NCBI GenBank assembly: GCA_017743475.1
Contig: JAGHYV010000001.1
Location: 186,001 to 250,000 of the forward strand
Direction: 5' to 3'
DNA from: Roseiflexus sp.
GTDB lineage: Bacteria > Chloroflexota > Chloroflexia > Chloroflexales > Roseiflexaceae
DNA: 64,000 bases
Below the pieces are notes generated by a model. It ran no database searches. It was not told the origin of the DNA and worked only from the letters and a program-made list of their open reading frames with translations. The translations under genes and the position numbers were made by a program. The stretch's first letter is position 1. Each line of letters starts with the position of its first letter. Of this stretch, positions 19,749 through 29,355 are shown piece after piece.

Positions 19749-20336
19749 ATGGGTATGTTCGACTTCCTGTTCGGACGTGAGCGACATCAGCAGCGTCCAC
19801 AGCCCGCAACTGGACCAACCACGCGCCTGAGCGACGAACAGGCGCTTGAGCGTTATCGCTACTTTCTGCGCACTGCGCCGCCTGATGCAATCGAGCAGGC
19901 ATATGCCGATGCGTTCGCACAGTTGACGCCAGAACAGCGCGCATATGCACTGCGTGAATTGACAGCCTTGCTGCCGCCGTACGAGCGCGCCTCCATGCCG
20001 CAGCAGGACGACCCGCAGACTCTGGCGCGTCTGGCGACGCGTGCCGAACTGCGTGAGCCGGGCACAGTCGAGCGCTTGTTCAGCCGCAGCGACGCACCCG
20101 TGCCGCCACACCCAGCGCAGGCGCAAGGCGGGATGGGCTTCGGTGGTGCGTTTGCCGGAACGTTGCTAGGAGCTATGATCGGTGGCGTGATCGGCAGTAT
20201 GGCGGCCCAGGCAATCCTGGAGGGGTTTGGCGCCAATGAAATGATCGGCGACGTGGGAACGGAAGACCTAAACAGCGGCTTTGAGGACTTTGGCGGCGAT
20301 CTTAGCGCTGAATTCGATATGGGCGACGGTTGGTGA
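19749..20336 (+). CDS. Conserved hypothetical protein with glycine-rich hydrophobic segment
   Basis: 195 residues from the ATG at 19749, with AAAGGAG 5-6 nt upstream. The first half is helical and polar (SDEQALERYRYFLRTAPP, then QLTPEQRAYALRELTALLPP). A glycine/alanine-rich hydrophobic run follows (GFGGAFAGTLLGAMIGGVIG), and the tail is acidic (GFEDFGGDLSAEFDMGDGW). The pattern resembles small regulators or membrane-associated proteins of unknown role seen in other bacteria. No catalytic motif is visible. Confidence 0.7.
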   Translation: MGMFDFLFGRERHQQRPQPATGPTTRLSDEQALERYRYFLRTAPPDAIEQAYADAFAQLTPEQRAYALRELTALLPPYERASMPQQDDPQTLARLATRAELREPGTVERLFSRSDAPVPPHPAQAQGGMGFGGAFAGTLLGAMIGGVIGSMAAQAILEGFGANEMIGDVGTEDLNSGFEDFGGDLSAEFDMGDGW

Positions 20337-20373
20337 AATGACAGCGAGCGCGGAGTGCGTCTGCACTTCGCGC

Positions 20374-21696
20374 TCACCAGACCTCTTGTGCAATCAAGTC
20401 TTCATACGTCTCGCAGCGCTGGATGAGTCGCGCTTCTCCCCTACTGACCAGCACAACCGCCGGTCGGGGCGTTAGGTTGTAGGTACATGCCATACTCAGC
20501 GCATATGCGCTAGCAATCGGAACAGCCAGTATCTCGCTGGCCCCGGCGCGCGGTAGCATTAGGTCGCGGATCAAGACATCGCCGGACTCGCAGTAGCGAC
20601 CGGCAATCGCCACACATTCCTCAACCGGATCATGCATCCGCTCTGCCAGCGCTGCAGTATAGCGCGCACCGTACAGTGCAGGGCGAATATTGTTCCCCAT
20701 ACCGCCGTCGATATGGAGAAAGCGCATATGGGGAAGTGATTTGGCTGCTACAATTGTGTAGAGCGCAACACCAGCACGCGCAATAATCGAGCGTCCTGGC
20801 TCAATCACGAGGCGCATGAGTGGCAATCTGCGGCGTTCACATCCGCGTACCAGCGAGTCGCCCAACAGCGCCGCCCAGGCATTGATGTCCGGCAGGGGTT
20901 GATCGGCAGTGTACGGGACGCCGATCCCGCCACTGGCATTTATCTCTTCGATCAACATACCAAAGCGGTCACGCAGACGTGCTGCACTATCGAGTAACAC
21001 CTCAATGGCTGCTGCATAGGGTGCTACATCGAACAGTTGCGATCCCACATGAGCATGCAACCCGGTCAGACGTATGCCAGATGCTGCACGCAGTTTTTCA
21101 GCGGCGGCATCACGTGCGTCGAGTGGCAGACCAAACTTTGATGTCGCGTGACCGGTCTGGATATACGCGTGTGTTGGCAGCGATGTCAGGCGCAATGCGT
21201 AACGCAACTGGCTGCGGCAGCGCACGATGCGCAGTCATGCGCGCCAGCACGTCCAGTTCGTCCAGTTATCGACGATGATCTGTCCAATCCCGGCTGCCAG
21301 CGCCTGTTCCAGTTCGGCGCGCGTTTTGGCGTTACCGTGCATATGAATGCGCTGCGGCGAGAATCTGGCGCGCAGTGCAACGTACAGTTCGCCGCCTGAA
21401 ATCACATCCAGACCCAACCTCTCATCAGCAATGATCCGTGCAATTGCGACGTTGAGCAACGCTTTGCCAGCATAATGCACTGCGGTTGTACCGCGGTAGT
21501 AATTAGCAAATGCAGTGCGACATACGCGACATGCAGTGCGGATGGTCATTTCATCGAAAAGGTAGAGTGGCGTGCCATACTGATGCGCCAGCGCTGCTGC
21601 ATCGCACCCGCCAATGAACAGGCGACCGCCATGATCGACGGAAGTCGTTAGGGGTCAAAGACCTGCGTCAGGAGGCGCGGTATGATTGTGGGTCAT
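20374..21696 (-). pseudogene. lysA: Diaminopimelate decarboxylase (lysA), broken
   Basis: LysA makes lysine from meso-diaminopimelate. The ATG (21694-21696) overlaps the antiporter stop by ATGA. Codon 14 is TGA (21655-21657), after which the frame continues with GGRLFIGGCDAAALAHQYGT and the PLP-lysine segment VHYAGKALLN. Frame is lost at about 21270 (VDN|DELDVLARM) and again at about 21180, just before HAYIQTGHATSKFGLPL. The remainder (GLHAHVGSQL, then VIEPGRSIIARAG, and the substrate-site GRYCESGDVL) is then clean to 20374. One nonsense codon and two shifts make it non-functional; another route or copy must supply lysine. Confidence 0.85.
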
Positions 21697-23156
21697 ATCT
21701 CAACGTTACTCAACACGCGCCGCACATCGTCGAGGGCGCTGCGTTCTGCCAGCAGCAACACCCGATCTCCCGGCTCCAGAATCGTTGTGCCATCCGGAAC
21801 CAGGCTATCGTCACTGCGGTTGATCAGTACCACCAGCGCGCCACGCGGCAATCCAAGTTCCATAATCGCCCGCCCACATGCAGGGGAACCGGGCACAACG
21901 GTCAACTCAACCAGTTGACTGCTAGCGCTGATCTGCGGAATGAACTCTTGCGGATAGTGAAACGTCGCTTGGGGACGCGGTTGCTGCACACCAAGCCAGC
22001 GCGCAACATGCGCAATAGTGGTACCCTGGATCAACACCGAGGTCAGAACGATAAAAAAGACCAGGTTGAACACCATGCCCGCGCGATCCAGCCCTGCCAG
22101 CAGTGGGAAGGTTGCCAGCACGATCGGCGCTGCGCCGCGCAGCCCAGCCCAGGAAACCATCACTTTAGCGCGCCAGTCGTAGCGGGAGACAGCAAGCGAC
22201 ACAAAGACTGCTATCGGACGCGCTACAAAAACGAGAAATGCGGACATGAGCAACCCTTCGCCAATGATCGGAACGATGCGCGAGGGGTACACCAGCAAGC
22301 CCAGAACAAGGAACATGGCAATCTGCATGAGCCATGCCAGCCCGTCATAAAAACGGATGAGGCTTCGTTTATGGGCAAAATTGCAGTTGCCAAGCACGAT
22401 ACCGGCAAGATAGACCGCGAGAAATCCGCTGCCGTTGATCAGCGCCGTACTGCCATAGGTAAACAGCACCAACCCTAGCGCCAGCGCTGGATATAATCCT
22501 TCCAATTGCAGTTTTGCGCGATTGATGGTAATTGCCATTAACCGGCCCATCGCATACCCGGCTACGCCACCGACGGTCATCTGCAGCACAAACAGCGGCG
22601 CCAGGCTTGCCAGTGAGCGCGACGGGTCGGCTAGCACCATGGTCAGGCCAATCGTCAGAAACACCGCAATCGGATCATTGCTGCCCGACTCGAGTTCGAT
22701 CAACCCCTCCAGATTATCGCGTAGATTGACATCCCGCGTGCGCATCACCGCGAATACTGCAGCAGCATCGGTTGACGAGATGATCGCCCCAAGCAGGAAC
22801 CCTTCCAGGATCGAGAACTGGAGCAGCAGATGCGCAGCAATGGCTACCAGCAGTGCGCTGATCAACACCCCCAGATTCGCCAGGATCAGCCCTGTCCACA
22901 ACACCGGACGGATCATCTGCCAGTCGGTGCCCAACCCGCCTGAGAACAGGATCAGTACCAGCGCCAGTACACCAACTGACTGCGCCAGCCAGGCGTCATC
23001 GAAGTAGATGCCAATCGGACCGTTAGAACCAGCAAGCATCCCGATGATCAGAAAGAGCAACGGCGCAGGCAATCCGAATTGGAGCGATGCTTTTCCAGCA
23101 ATGATGCTGAGGATCAAAAGCAACGCTGCGATCGTCAGGATAAGTTCAAGCGACAT
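21693..23156 (-). CDS. CPA1-type K+(Na+)/H+ antiporter with TrkA-C domain (NhaP2/CvrA-like)
   Basis: 487 residues from the ATG at 23154-23156 (MSLELILTIAALLLILSI). About twelve to thirteen membrane helices contain the CPA1 core: FLIIGMLAGSNGPIG, FSGGLGTDW, LGAIISSTDAAAVFAVM (with the ion-binding Asp) and LESGSNDPIAVFLTI. The C-terminal 90 residues form a TrkA-C regulatory domain (SSQLVELTVVPGSPACGRAI, then ILEPGDRVLLLAERSALDDV). It exchanges cytoplasmic K+ or Na+ for protons across the inner membrane. The stop overlaps lysA by ATGA. The start MTP-MSLEL allows an upstream ATG three codons earlier. Confidence 0.9.
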   Translation of the reverse strand: MSLELILTIAALLLILSIIAGKASLQFGLPAPLLFLIIGMLAGSNGPIGIYFDDAWLAQSVGVLALVLILFSGGLGTDWQMIRPVLWTGLILANLGVLISALLVAIAAHLLLQFSILEGFLLGAIISSTDAAAVFAVMRTRDVNLRDNLEGLIELESGSNDPIAVFLTIGLTMVLADPSRSLASLAPLFVLQMTVGGVAGYAMGRLMAITINRAKLQLEGLYPALALGLVLFTYGSTALINGSGFLAVYLAGIVLGNCNFAHKRSLIRFYDGLAWLMQIAMFLVLGLLVYPSRIVPIIGEGLLMSAFLVFVARPIAVFVSLAVSRYDWRAKVMVSWAGLRGAAPIVLATFPLLAGLDRAGMVFNLVFFIVLTSVLIQGTTIAHVARWLGVQQPRPQATFHYPQEFIPQISASSQLVELTVVPGSPACGRAIMELGLPRGALVVLINRSDDSLVPDGTTILEPGDRVLLLAERSALDDVRRVLSNVEI

Positions 23157-23487
23157 TGGTGTAACCTGCCTGATTGCCTTTCTCTTGCGTTGCCAGATGA
23201 GACGCCACAGACGAATAGAAAGTAATCGTGGCGCACTGTGCAAAAGCGAAGAGTAACGCAGGATACAGCTATTGCTGCGCCTGGCAGCAACGCCAATCGT
23301 TCGTTCTCGTAGAAAAGAAGGGGACAGCAGAGCATCCTGCTGCCCGCAATAGGAGATGAAACGCGGTTACAACACCCCCGTTGCCTAATCCTGAGCTGAT
23401 GGTACAGCGGGGTACCGAAAAGCAGGCATTTCTGGCTGTGCAATGCCTTTGTCTTTCGCCTGCCAGCCCGGATTTGCACCTCCGGAC
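23157..23487. other. Intergenic stretch between antiporter and peroxidase genes
   Basis: 331 bp. It must hold the antiporter promoter. The ORFs here have no recognisable content, and no repeat or hairpin stands out. Confidence 0.4.
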
Positions 23488-23994
23488 TTACAAGAGTTCC
23501 TTCAATACTGCCAGTGCTGCGTCGTAGTTCGGTTCTTGACCAGCAACTGGCACGTATTCAGCGTAGCGGATGATGCCATCTCTGTCTACCACGAACACTG
23601 CTCGGCTTTCGATGCGCAACTCTTTGACATACGTTCCGTAGGCAGCACCAAAACTCATATCCAGGTGATCAGACGCCATAATGACTTTATCCACTCCCTC
23701 AGCGCCGCACCAGCGCCCCAGGGCAAACGGCAGATCAGCGCTAACCGTCAGGATGTTAACCGCATCCCCGAGCGCCGCCGCTGCTTCGTTAAACCGCCGG
23801 GTCTGTTTGGAACAGACGCTGGTATCGATCGATGGAATGACGCTGATGACCAGCGGCTTGCCAGCAAACTGCTCACTGCTGATTGTTGCTTGTCCGGTCG
23901 TCAGCGTGAATGCGGGCGCCCGGTCACCCGGCTTCAGTTCAGGACCCACCAGCGTTCTCGGACCCCAGAAGTCGAAGGCGTTCGCACGTTCCAT
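23488..23994 (-). CDS. tpx: Thiol peroxidase, Tpx-type peroxiredoxin
   Basis: 168 residues from the ATG at 23992-23994, with AGGAGGA 7 nt upstream. The peroxidatic cysteine motif is SIDTSVCSKQTRRF (about residue 61), preceded by the Tpx-typical VISVIPSIDTSVC. The resolving cysteine expected about 35 residues later is in GRWCGAEGV. The N-terminus GPELKPGDRAPAF and the C-terminus RAVFVVDRDGIIRYAEYV are peroxiredoxin-like. It reduces H2O2 and alkyl hydroperoxides using thioredoxin in the cytoplasm. It appears to be a single-gene unit. Confidence 0.93.
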   Translation of the reverse strand: MERANAFDFWGPRTLVGPELKPGDRAPAFTLTTGQATISSEQFAGKPLVISVIPSIDTSVCSKQTRRFNEAAAALGDAVNILTVSADLPFALGRWCGAEGVDKVIMASDHLDMSFGAAYGTYVKELRIESRAVFVVDRDGIIRYAEYVPVAGQEPNYDAALAVLKELL

Positions 23995-24207
23995 ACATTC
24001 TTCCTCCTGAAATGCACGTTCGACCCGGCGACAATCCATAGATACGATGGACAATCAAAGGAACTGCCTCCGTGCACTGGATACAGTACCTTGATATGAC
24101 TATCGTACAGTTGAAGATGCCGGTTACCGGTCATTATAATCGATGCAAGCAATGTTGGGCGCGGCACACGTATCGGTACAGACTCTGAAAGAGTTTCGGA
24201 AGGGGAT

Positions 24208-25686
24208 ATGATTAACTTCGTTCTCATTCTCCTGAGCATGATCATCCTGACTGCGACTGGCGTCTATGTGCTGATGCAAGACTGGCGCGCAATGACAAAT
24301 CGCCTGTTCGCATTGTTTGCTCTCAGTGCCGTTCTGCTCATGTATTGCGCCGTGCTGCGCTTTACGGGAGACAATCCATGGGGAATATGGTTCGTCTACG
24401 GACTGTCAGCACCGTTACTCGCTGTATCTTCCTGGTTACTGATCTGGCTGATTCTGGCGATCTTTATTCCACACCGTTATGCACAGCTACATACGCGCCG
24501 GGCGCTCGCAGCACCTTACGTGTTGATAGCGCTGTTCCTGACGCTAGACTGGTATAGTGGTCTTGGTCTGGTCAGGCGTACAGGCGCGTTCCAGGCAGCA
24601 GGCATGCCAGACATTTTGAATGGTCCGCTCTTTGTGCCAATGATAGTATCATATGTTTTCGGCGGCTTGCTTGTTCCTCTGGCGATGTTGATCACTGTTG
24701 CCGTACATCAGCGCCGTGAGCGTGTGCCAGCAGTGTGGCTGTCAATTGGTCTGGCGCTTTCCTTTGCGGCAGGTGCATGGTTCGGTTCGGCTTCCTGGCC
24801 AGCGTTGAATTATGTTAGCATGCTCCCGCTCTATCTTGCATTTGGCTGGGTGACGTTGCGGTATCAGGTGTTTCGCCCATCGCAGGTTGCGCTGCGCACT
24901 GCCATTGAGTATCTGCCGGATGGCGTGGTGATCATTGATGCGCAGCGACAGGTTCGCTTTGCGAACCGTGCAGCGCGGCAACTGGCGCTGCTTGATGGCA
25001 ATGGCAGGACGGCATTCGAAGCAGCGCTGGCGCGCGTCGGATTTCAGGACTGCACGACACCGGAGGATCGTCTCGATGGTGTGCGACGATTTCATCGTGT
25101 GGGCGAGATGGAGGCCACACTGATGGTCTCGGAAGTTGCCATAGAAGGCGATCAGGAATCCGCCAGCGTGCTGCTCCTGCGCGACGTGACAGCAGCGGAA
25201 CGCCAGAGGGTAGCGCTGGCGGCATCGCACGCCGCGCTCGAAGAACGCACAGCGGCGCTGGAACGCTCGCTCGACGAGATCCGCCAGCGGGACGCGATAA
25301 TCACTCGTTTGACGCTGCCGATGATCCCGTTGAGCGAAGGGGTACTGGCACTGCCGCTGATCGGCGCCTTCACCGGCGAACGCAGCCAGGCGATGGTTGC
25401 GCTGCTGCTGAACCAGATCGAGCAACAACGCGCACAGAGGGTACTGCTTGATCTGACCGGTATCACCAGTTTTGATCATTCCCTCGCAGTAGCGCTGCGC
25501 CAGGCTGCCGACGGCGCTCGCCTGATGGGGGCGCAGATCGTGCTGTGCGGCGTGCGCCCCGATATTGCTGAAAGTATCGTCCGTGAGCGATTGGAGATAC
25601 CCGGCATTCAGTACTTTGCAACGATGCAAGAGGGAGTCGCTACGCTCCTGCATCAGGGTAACAGATCGTCACTGGTGCATCAATAA
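24208..25686 (+). CDS. Membrane sensor: 7TM, PAS and C-terminal STAS domain
   Basis: 492 residues. Seven hydrophobic helices fill residues 1-230, in the style of the histidine-kinase N-terminal 7TM region (HisKA_7TM). A PAS domain starts at AIEYLPDGVVIIDAQRQVRF, and a coiled coil (AASHAALEERTAALERSLDE) leads into a STAS domain (PMIPLSEGVLALPLIGAFTG, then RVLLDLTGITSFDHSLAVAL). Kinase domains are absent. STAS domains with this PLIG opening occur in RsbR-type stressosome proteins; the usual phosphorylated Ser/Thr appears as D-S around TSFDHS. A role in partner-switching stress signalling triggered by a membrane stimulus is inferred. Confidence 0.75.
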   Translation: MINFVLILLSMIILTATGVYVLMQDWRAMTNRLFALFALSAVLLMYCAVLRFTGDNPWGIWFVYGLSAPLLAVSSWLLIWLILAIFIPHRYAQLHTRRALAAPYVLIALFLTLDWYSGLGLVRRTGAFQAAGMPDILNGPLFVPMIVSYVFGGLLVPLAMLITVAVHQRRERVPAVWLSIGLALSFAAGAWFGSASWPALNYVSMLPLYLAFGWVTLRYQVFRPSQVALRTAIEYLPDGVVIIDAQRQVRFANRAARQLALLDGNGRTAFEAALARVGFQDCTTPEDRLDGVRRFHRVGEMEATLMVSEVAIEGDQESASVLLLRDVTAAERQRVALAASHAALEERTAALERSLDEIRQRDAIITRLTLPMIPLSEGVLALPLIGAFTGERSQAMVALLLNQIEQQRAQRVLLDLTGITSFDHSLAVALRQAADGARLMGAQIVLCGVRPDIAESIVRERLEIPGIQYFATMQEGVATLLHQGNRSSLVHQ

Positions 25687-26147
25687 GATGTCGTGCACTC
25701 ACTCCGCCGCAATCCACATCCGTCCCGCCGTTATCGTGCTCAGCGCCAGGTCGGTGCGGTATCATTCGCTTCCAGCGTGATCAGTACGACAGTGGTAGCA
25801 AACTCTTTGCGTTCAGTCGCTCCATGATGTGCAGCGACCAATTGCTATATCGGCTCATATGCTGAATAGTGGTGATCCGAAGCTAGCGCAGCAATTCTGC
25901 CAGCGCTGCTTTTACTGTATCGCTGCAGGCACGCACCAACCTGACCACTCCGAGCAGTGTGCTGCCAAAAAGCGCGTCACTACCACAATATCTCCCACGC
26001 CTCTGCCAGCGCTTGGCGCCCGGTTGTGCCGGATGGCTCGCCATCATCACTTATGCCCTCGATAGTGCTCGATCCATGCCCAACGACATACGCACTTGAC
26101 CTTGTAGACGCAACGAGGGTGGGATCCCCTGTCAACTACTGTCACAG
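25687..26147. other. Degraded intergenic region before HerA-like remnant
   Basis: 461 bp with no convincing gene. Short coding-like scraps on either strand are interrupted by stops. Given the truncated ATPase that follows, this is probably eroded sequence from lost genes. Confidence 0.4.
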
Positions 26148-26740
26148 GTGATCCAGCGGGTGCTGACCAATCGCGCCATCGTGATCCTGTCGTTCGCTCA
26201 GGAGAATGTCGCCGATACGCCGTACTTCCTGCTCAACGAAATCCTGACCCGCCTGCGTCAGGTGATCCATCGCTCTTTCCAGGACGGACGAACCTCAAAT
26301 GCGCTGGTGCTGCTCGATGAAGCGCATCTGTTCGCCGGTGAACATGCTGACGACACCAGTGACGGCGCGCGCACCCGTTCGCTGCTGGCGCAGAGCATTC
26401 GAATGACCGGCAAGTATGGCGTCGGCTGGATGTTCATTACCCAGACGCTGCACGATTTTGACAAGACGATCCTGCGGCAGTTGCAGGTGAAGATTTTTGG
26501 GCATGGGTTCAAACTCGGCGCTGACCGCGAGTATGTCGAAACTGAACTGGGCAAAGAGGAGTTTGCACGCTACTGTTCCCTCCCCGATCCAAAGTCGCTT
26601 CCTCAAAGTGGCGGCGGTACTGGCAGAACCGATGAAGCACGGGTTGACCACGCGCAGTTCAACGTGCGTAGCGCTGGCAGGTCTCAGGCAGAGTACAGAT
26701 CAGTCGGTCATCCGAACAGATGTTTCTCCTTGCAATTGTT
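26148..26740 (+). pseudogene. HerA/DUF87-type ATPase, C-terminal remnant
   Basis: The frame from 26148 encodes the C-terminal half of a HerA-like hexameric DNA-translocating ATPase: NRAIVILSFAQENVADTPYF, the Walker B stretch NALVLLDEAHLFAGEH, RMTGKYGVGWMFITQTL (sensor-like) and QLQVKIFGHGFKLGADREYV. The Walker A half is missing upstream. After DPKSL near 26600 the frame slips: FLKVAAVLAEPMKHG in the next frame looks like the expected continuation. Both ends are lost, so it is a relic. HerA-NurA ATPases act in end resection and in several phage-defence systems; no partner nuclease lies beside it. Confidence 0.7.
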
Positions 26741-26936
26741 GACCAAAATCGGTGCTGGTCGCTTATCATATTTGACTTCACTGCCAGAACGCATAGCAGA
26801 GACGCAAAGAGCGCAGAGGCTTCCGTGCCCTTACGAATGCGGACAGGCTGAGGTAACTCCAGATCTGGCAGCGCATAGCATAAGATGCGTAGATATGCAG
26901 TGGTTCTCGATCCGGCGATATAGCATGGCGGGCCGA

Positions 26937-26945
26937 TGGTATAAT
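26937..26945 (+). promoter_or_regulatory. Extended -10 promoter for a leaderless message
   Basis: TGGTATAAT fits TGnTATAAT. The expected start at about 26952 coincides with the ATG at 26953. Confidence 0.55.
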
Positions 26946-26952
26946 GCCGGGC

Positions 26953-29190
26953 ATGGCAAACGTTCCGGTTGAACCGCGTGTTGCTGCGCAAACGCAGCGT
27001 TATCGACCACGCCTGCTACGGTATGCACCTGGAGCGCTGGCACTGACGCTGTTCCTGACGCTGGCGCTGGGGCACGGTATTCTCGGCGCTGCTGCAGCGC
27101 CAGTGCAGGGTGTGCTGGCGCTGGCGTTGCTCGGGTCGATCCTTGCGCATCCGCAGGTGATGGCGCGGGTGCGCGTGACGCGCACTGCAGTGACTCTGGT
27201 CGGCATTCTTGCACTGGCGCTGGGATTGCGGGTCTGGGGATTGCGCTTCGGATTGCCCTACTTCGAGCACCCCGATGAATGGGCAGTTGCCGACGAGGCG
27301 CTGCGGATGTTGCGCACGGGTGAGTACACCCCCTTTTCGTACACCTACCCGACACTCTATGTCTACATGCAGGTTGGTGTGGCTGCCCTCCACTTTCTCT
27401 GGGGCGCTGGCGCCGGTCTCTACCGCACCCCTGCCGACATCGATCCAGTGCAGTTTTATGTCTGGGCGCGCGCATTGACCGCCCTGCTTGGCACGGGTGC
27501 CGTCGCGCTGACGTTCCTGGCAGGACGCTCCCTCTACGGGTGCACAGTTGGATTGCTGGCAGCTGCGCTCATCACAGTCATGCCAGCAGTTGCTGGCGAT
27601 GCGCACTATGTGACGACCGATACGCCAGCAATGTTTTTCACTCTGCTGGCATTCCTGGCTATCGCGCAGATCGGTACTGCCCCGGAGCACAGCGAGCGTC
27701 AGAAGACGCTCTGGTCTACACTGGCGCTAACGTTCGTCGCCGGGTTTGGCGTCGGCATTGCTACGGCGACCAAGTGGAATGCTGGCACACTCGTGATCGC
27801 GCTGCTGGCGGCGATTGTGCTGGCTGCGTATCGTCGCACGTCTGACGCTCAACTTTCAACGCTCAACGCTCAACCTTCGAAGTCCAGCGTTCAATGTTCT
27901 ATGCTTAGCTATCTCCTCGCTGCTCTCGCTGGCATCCTGGTGGGTTTTACACTCGGCGTTCCGTTCTGGCTGCGCGATCTGCCACGCATTCTTACCGATC
28001 TCGCCGGGATTATCAGACATTACCGCCTCGACGGGCATCCGGGTGCCGAGTCGGACCGACCAGCGCTGTTCTACTGGTGGGCGTTGACCCGTGAAGGGAC
28101 GCTGCTGGCGTGGGCATGTCTGGGAGGGGTAGCGCTGGCTTTCCTGCGCCGCAAATCGGCTGATATTCTTGTTCTGGCGGTTGTCGTTCCTGCAGTGCTA
28201 CAACTGACTGGGGTGAAAGTCGTGTTCTTCCGCAACGCGATGCCGATACTGCCATTCCTGTGCATTCTTGCCGCAGCGCTGGTCGTTGCTATTATTGATC
28301 AGTTGACAACTGCGAAGCGGGATGCGGGAATGCAACCCGAACGTAGGAAAGCACCAACGCCAGTTGCATTCGTTCGGCGGTTGATCGGCAACCGCACTGC
28401 ACTGTTGCTGGCAGTCGCTGCGCTTCTGATGGCTGAGCCGCTAGCGCAGGCGATCCACGACGAAACGCTGCGTTCCCGTCCGACGACGCGTATTCTGGCG
28501 GGGGAATGGCTGGAGGCACGTACAACGGATGGTGAGCGAGTCTGGCTGGAGGATAATACCCTCATCCTTTCGCCGCGTTTGCGCGCTGTTGGCGGCGAGC
28601 CTGCCATCCGGCACGAACTCGCCTGGTACCGCGAGCAGGGCATTCGGTTTGTGGTAGTGCACCTTGACCGTGACACGGGCGCGGCGGCGCTGAATGCCTT
28701 TGGCGAACCAGCGGCGCGCTTTCTGCGCGCTGGTAAGCGGCACGGACCTGAACTAGCGATCTTCGATACTGGCGCGCCCGATGTGGCAACCGAGCCACGC
28801 ACACCTTCAGGAGCAACGCTTGGCGCTGGCGCCATTGTGCTTGATGGATATCGCCATCCGGGAAGAGTTCAGGCGGGTAAGACACTCACGCTAGCACTGT
28901 TCTGGCGGGCGACGCGCTCGCTCCCGCTGGATTACACCGTGTATGTGCACCTCGTCGATGCAGCGGGAAGCAAAGTTGCGCAGCGCGATGTGCCGCCGCT
29001 CGAAGGGCGTCGCCCCACCAGCGCATGGCAGCCGGGAGACCTGGTGCGCGATGATCAGGACCTTTTTGTTCCTGAAACGGTCGCGCCGGGAACCTACCGC
29101 CTGCTAGTGGGCATGTACGATGCCGCGACAATGACGCCGATCAATGATGCTGGACCGATTGATCTGGGGGTGGTGACCGTGACACGTTGA
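26953..29190 (+). CDS. GT39/ArnT-type integral membrane glycosyltransferase
   Basis: 745 residues from the ATG at 26953; the ATG at 26944 overlaps the -10 box, so the later start is preferred. About eleven helices make up residues 25-470. The first loop carries LPYFEHPDEWAVADEALRML, with the acidic pair of GT39-type enzymes. AALITVMPAVAGDAHYVTTD and TKWNAGTLVIALLA are typical inner helices. The C-terminal 250 residues are soluble; their ALFWRATRSLPLDYTVYVHL matches the design of the tail of the protein at 2169-4229 ([20 protein letters not shown]). A 58-bp repeat is inserted in frame (27843-27900). It probably glycosylates a surface polymer from a lipid-linked donor. Confidence 0.75.
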   Translation: MANVPVEPRVAAQTQRYRPRLLRYAPGALALTLFLTLALGHGILGAAAAPVQGVLALALLGSILAHPQVMARVRVTRTAVTLVGILALALGLRVWGLRFGLPYFEHPDEWAVADEALRMLRTGEYTPFSYTYPTLYVYMQVGVAALHFLWGAGAGLYRTPADIDPVQFYVWARALTALLGTGAVALTFLAGRSLYGCTVGLLAAALITVMPAVAGDAHYVTTDTPAMFFTLLAFLAIAQIGTAPEHSERQKTLWSTLALTFVAGFGVGIATATKWNAGTLVIALLAAIVLAAYRRTSDAQLSTLNAQPSKSSVQCSMLSYLLAALAGILVGFTLGVPFWLRDLPRILTDLAGIIRHYRLDGHPGAESDRPALFYWWALTREGTLLAWACLGGVALAFLRRKSADILVLAVVVPAVLQLTGVKVVFFRNAMPILPFLCILAAALVVAIIDQLTTAKRDAGMQPERRKAPTPVAFVRRLIGNRTALLLAVAALLMAEPLAQAIHDETLRSRPTTRILAGEWLEARTTDGERVWLEDNTLILSPRLRAVGGEPAIRHELAWYREQGIRFVVVHLDRDTGAAALNAFGEPAARFLRAGKRHGPELAIFDTGAPDVATEPRTPSGATLGAGAIVLDGYRHPGRVQAGKTLTLALFWRATRSLPLDYTVYVHLVDAAGSKVAQRDVPPLEGRRPTSAWQPGDLVRDDQDLFVPETVAPGTYRLLVGMYDAATMTPINDAGPIDLGVVTVTR
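27843..27900. repeat. Heptamer-type repeat inside a coding region
   Basis: CTCAACTTTCAACGCTCAAC and following bases belong to the same CAACGTT/CAACCTTC family as 17874-17961 (reverse orientation). Here the repeat is read as Ser/Asn/Gln-rich sequence (DAQLSTLNAQPSKSSVQCSM) between two membrane helices. Confidence 0.6.
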
Positions 29191-29214
29191 ACGTTGGACG
29201 CTGGACAGCGAAGC

Positions 29215-29355
29215 TCAACTGACCACAATCTTGAAGTCGTTCGACGGGTGCCCCAGCGCTTCCAGCAACTGCGCGATAATCCATCGCACTGATCGTGCGC
29301 TCTGATTGGTCTCAATCCACAATGTAGTGCCCGGAATGGGTGCCGGGGAGATCAT
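29215..29355 (-). CDS. 46-codon ORF overlapping the Mrr-like gene; possible relic
   Basis: The ATG (29353-29355) overlaps the stop of the upstream Mrr-like frame (ATGA). The product MISPAPIPGTTLWIETNQSA with the tail WIIAQLLEALGHPSNDFKIV has normal codon and residue composition. It may be a coupled small gene, or the true C-terminal end of the Mrr-like protein after a frameshift. No family is recognised. Confidence 0.4.
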   Translation of the reverse strand: MISPAPIPGTTLWIETNQSARSVRWIIAQLLEALGHPSNDFKIVVS

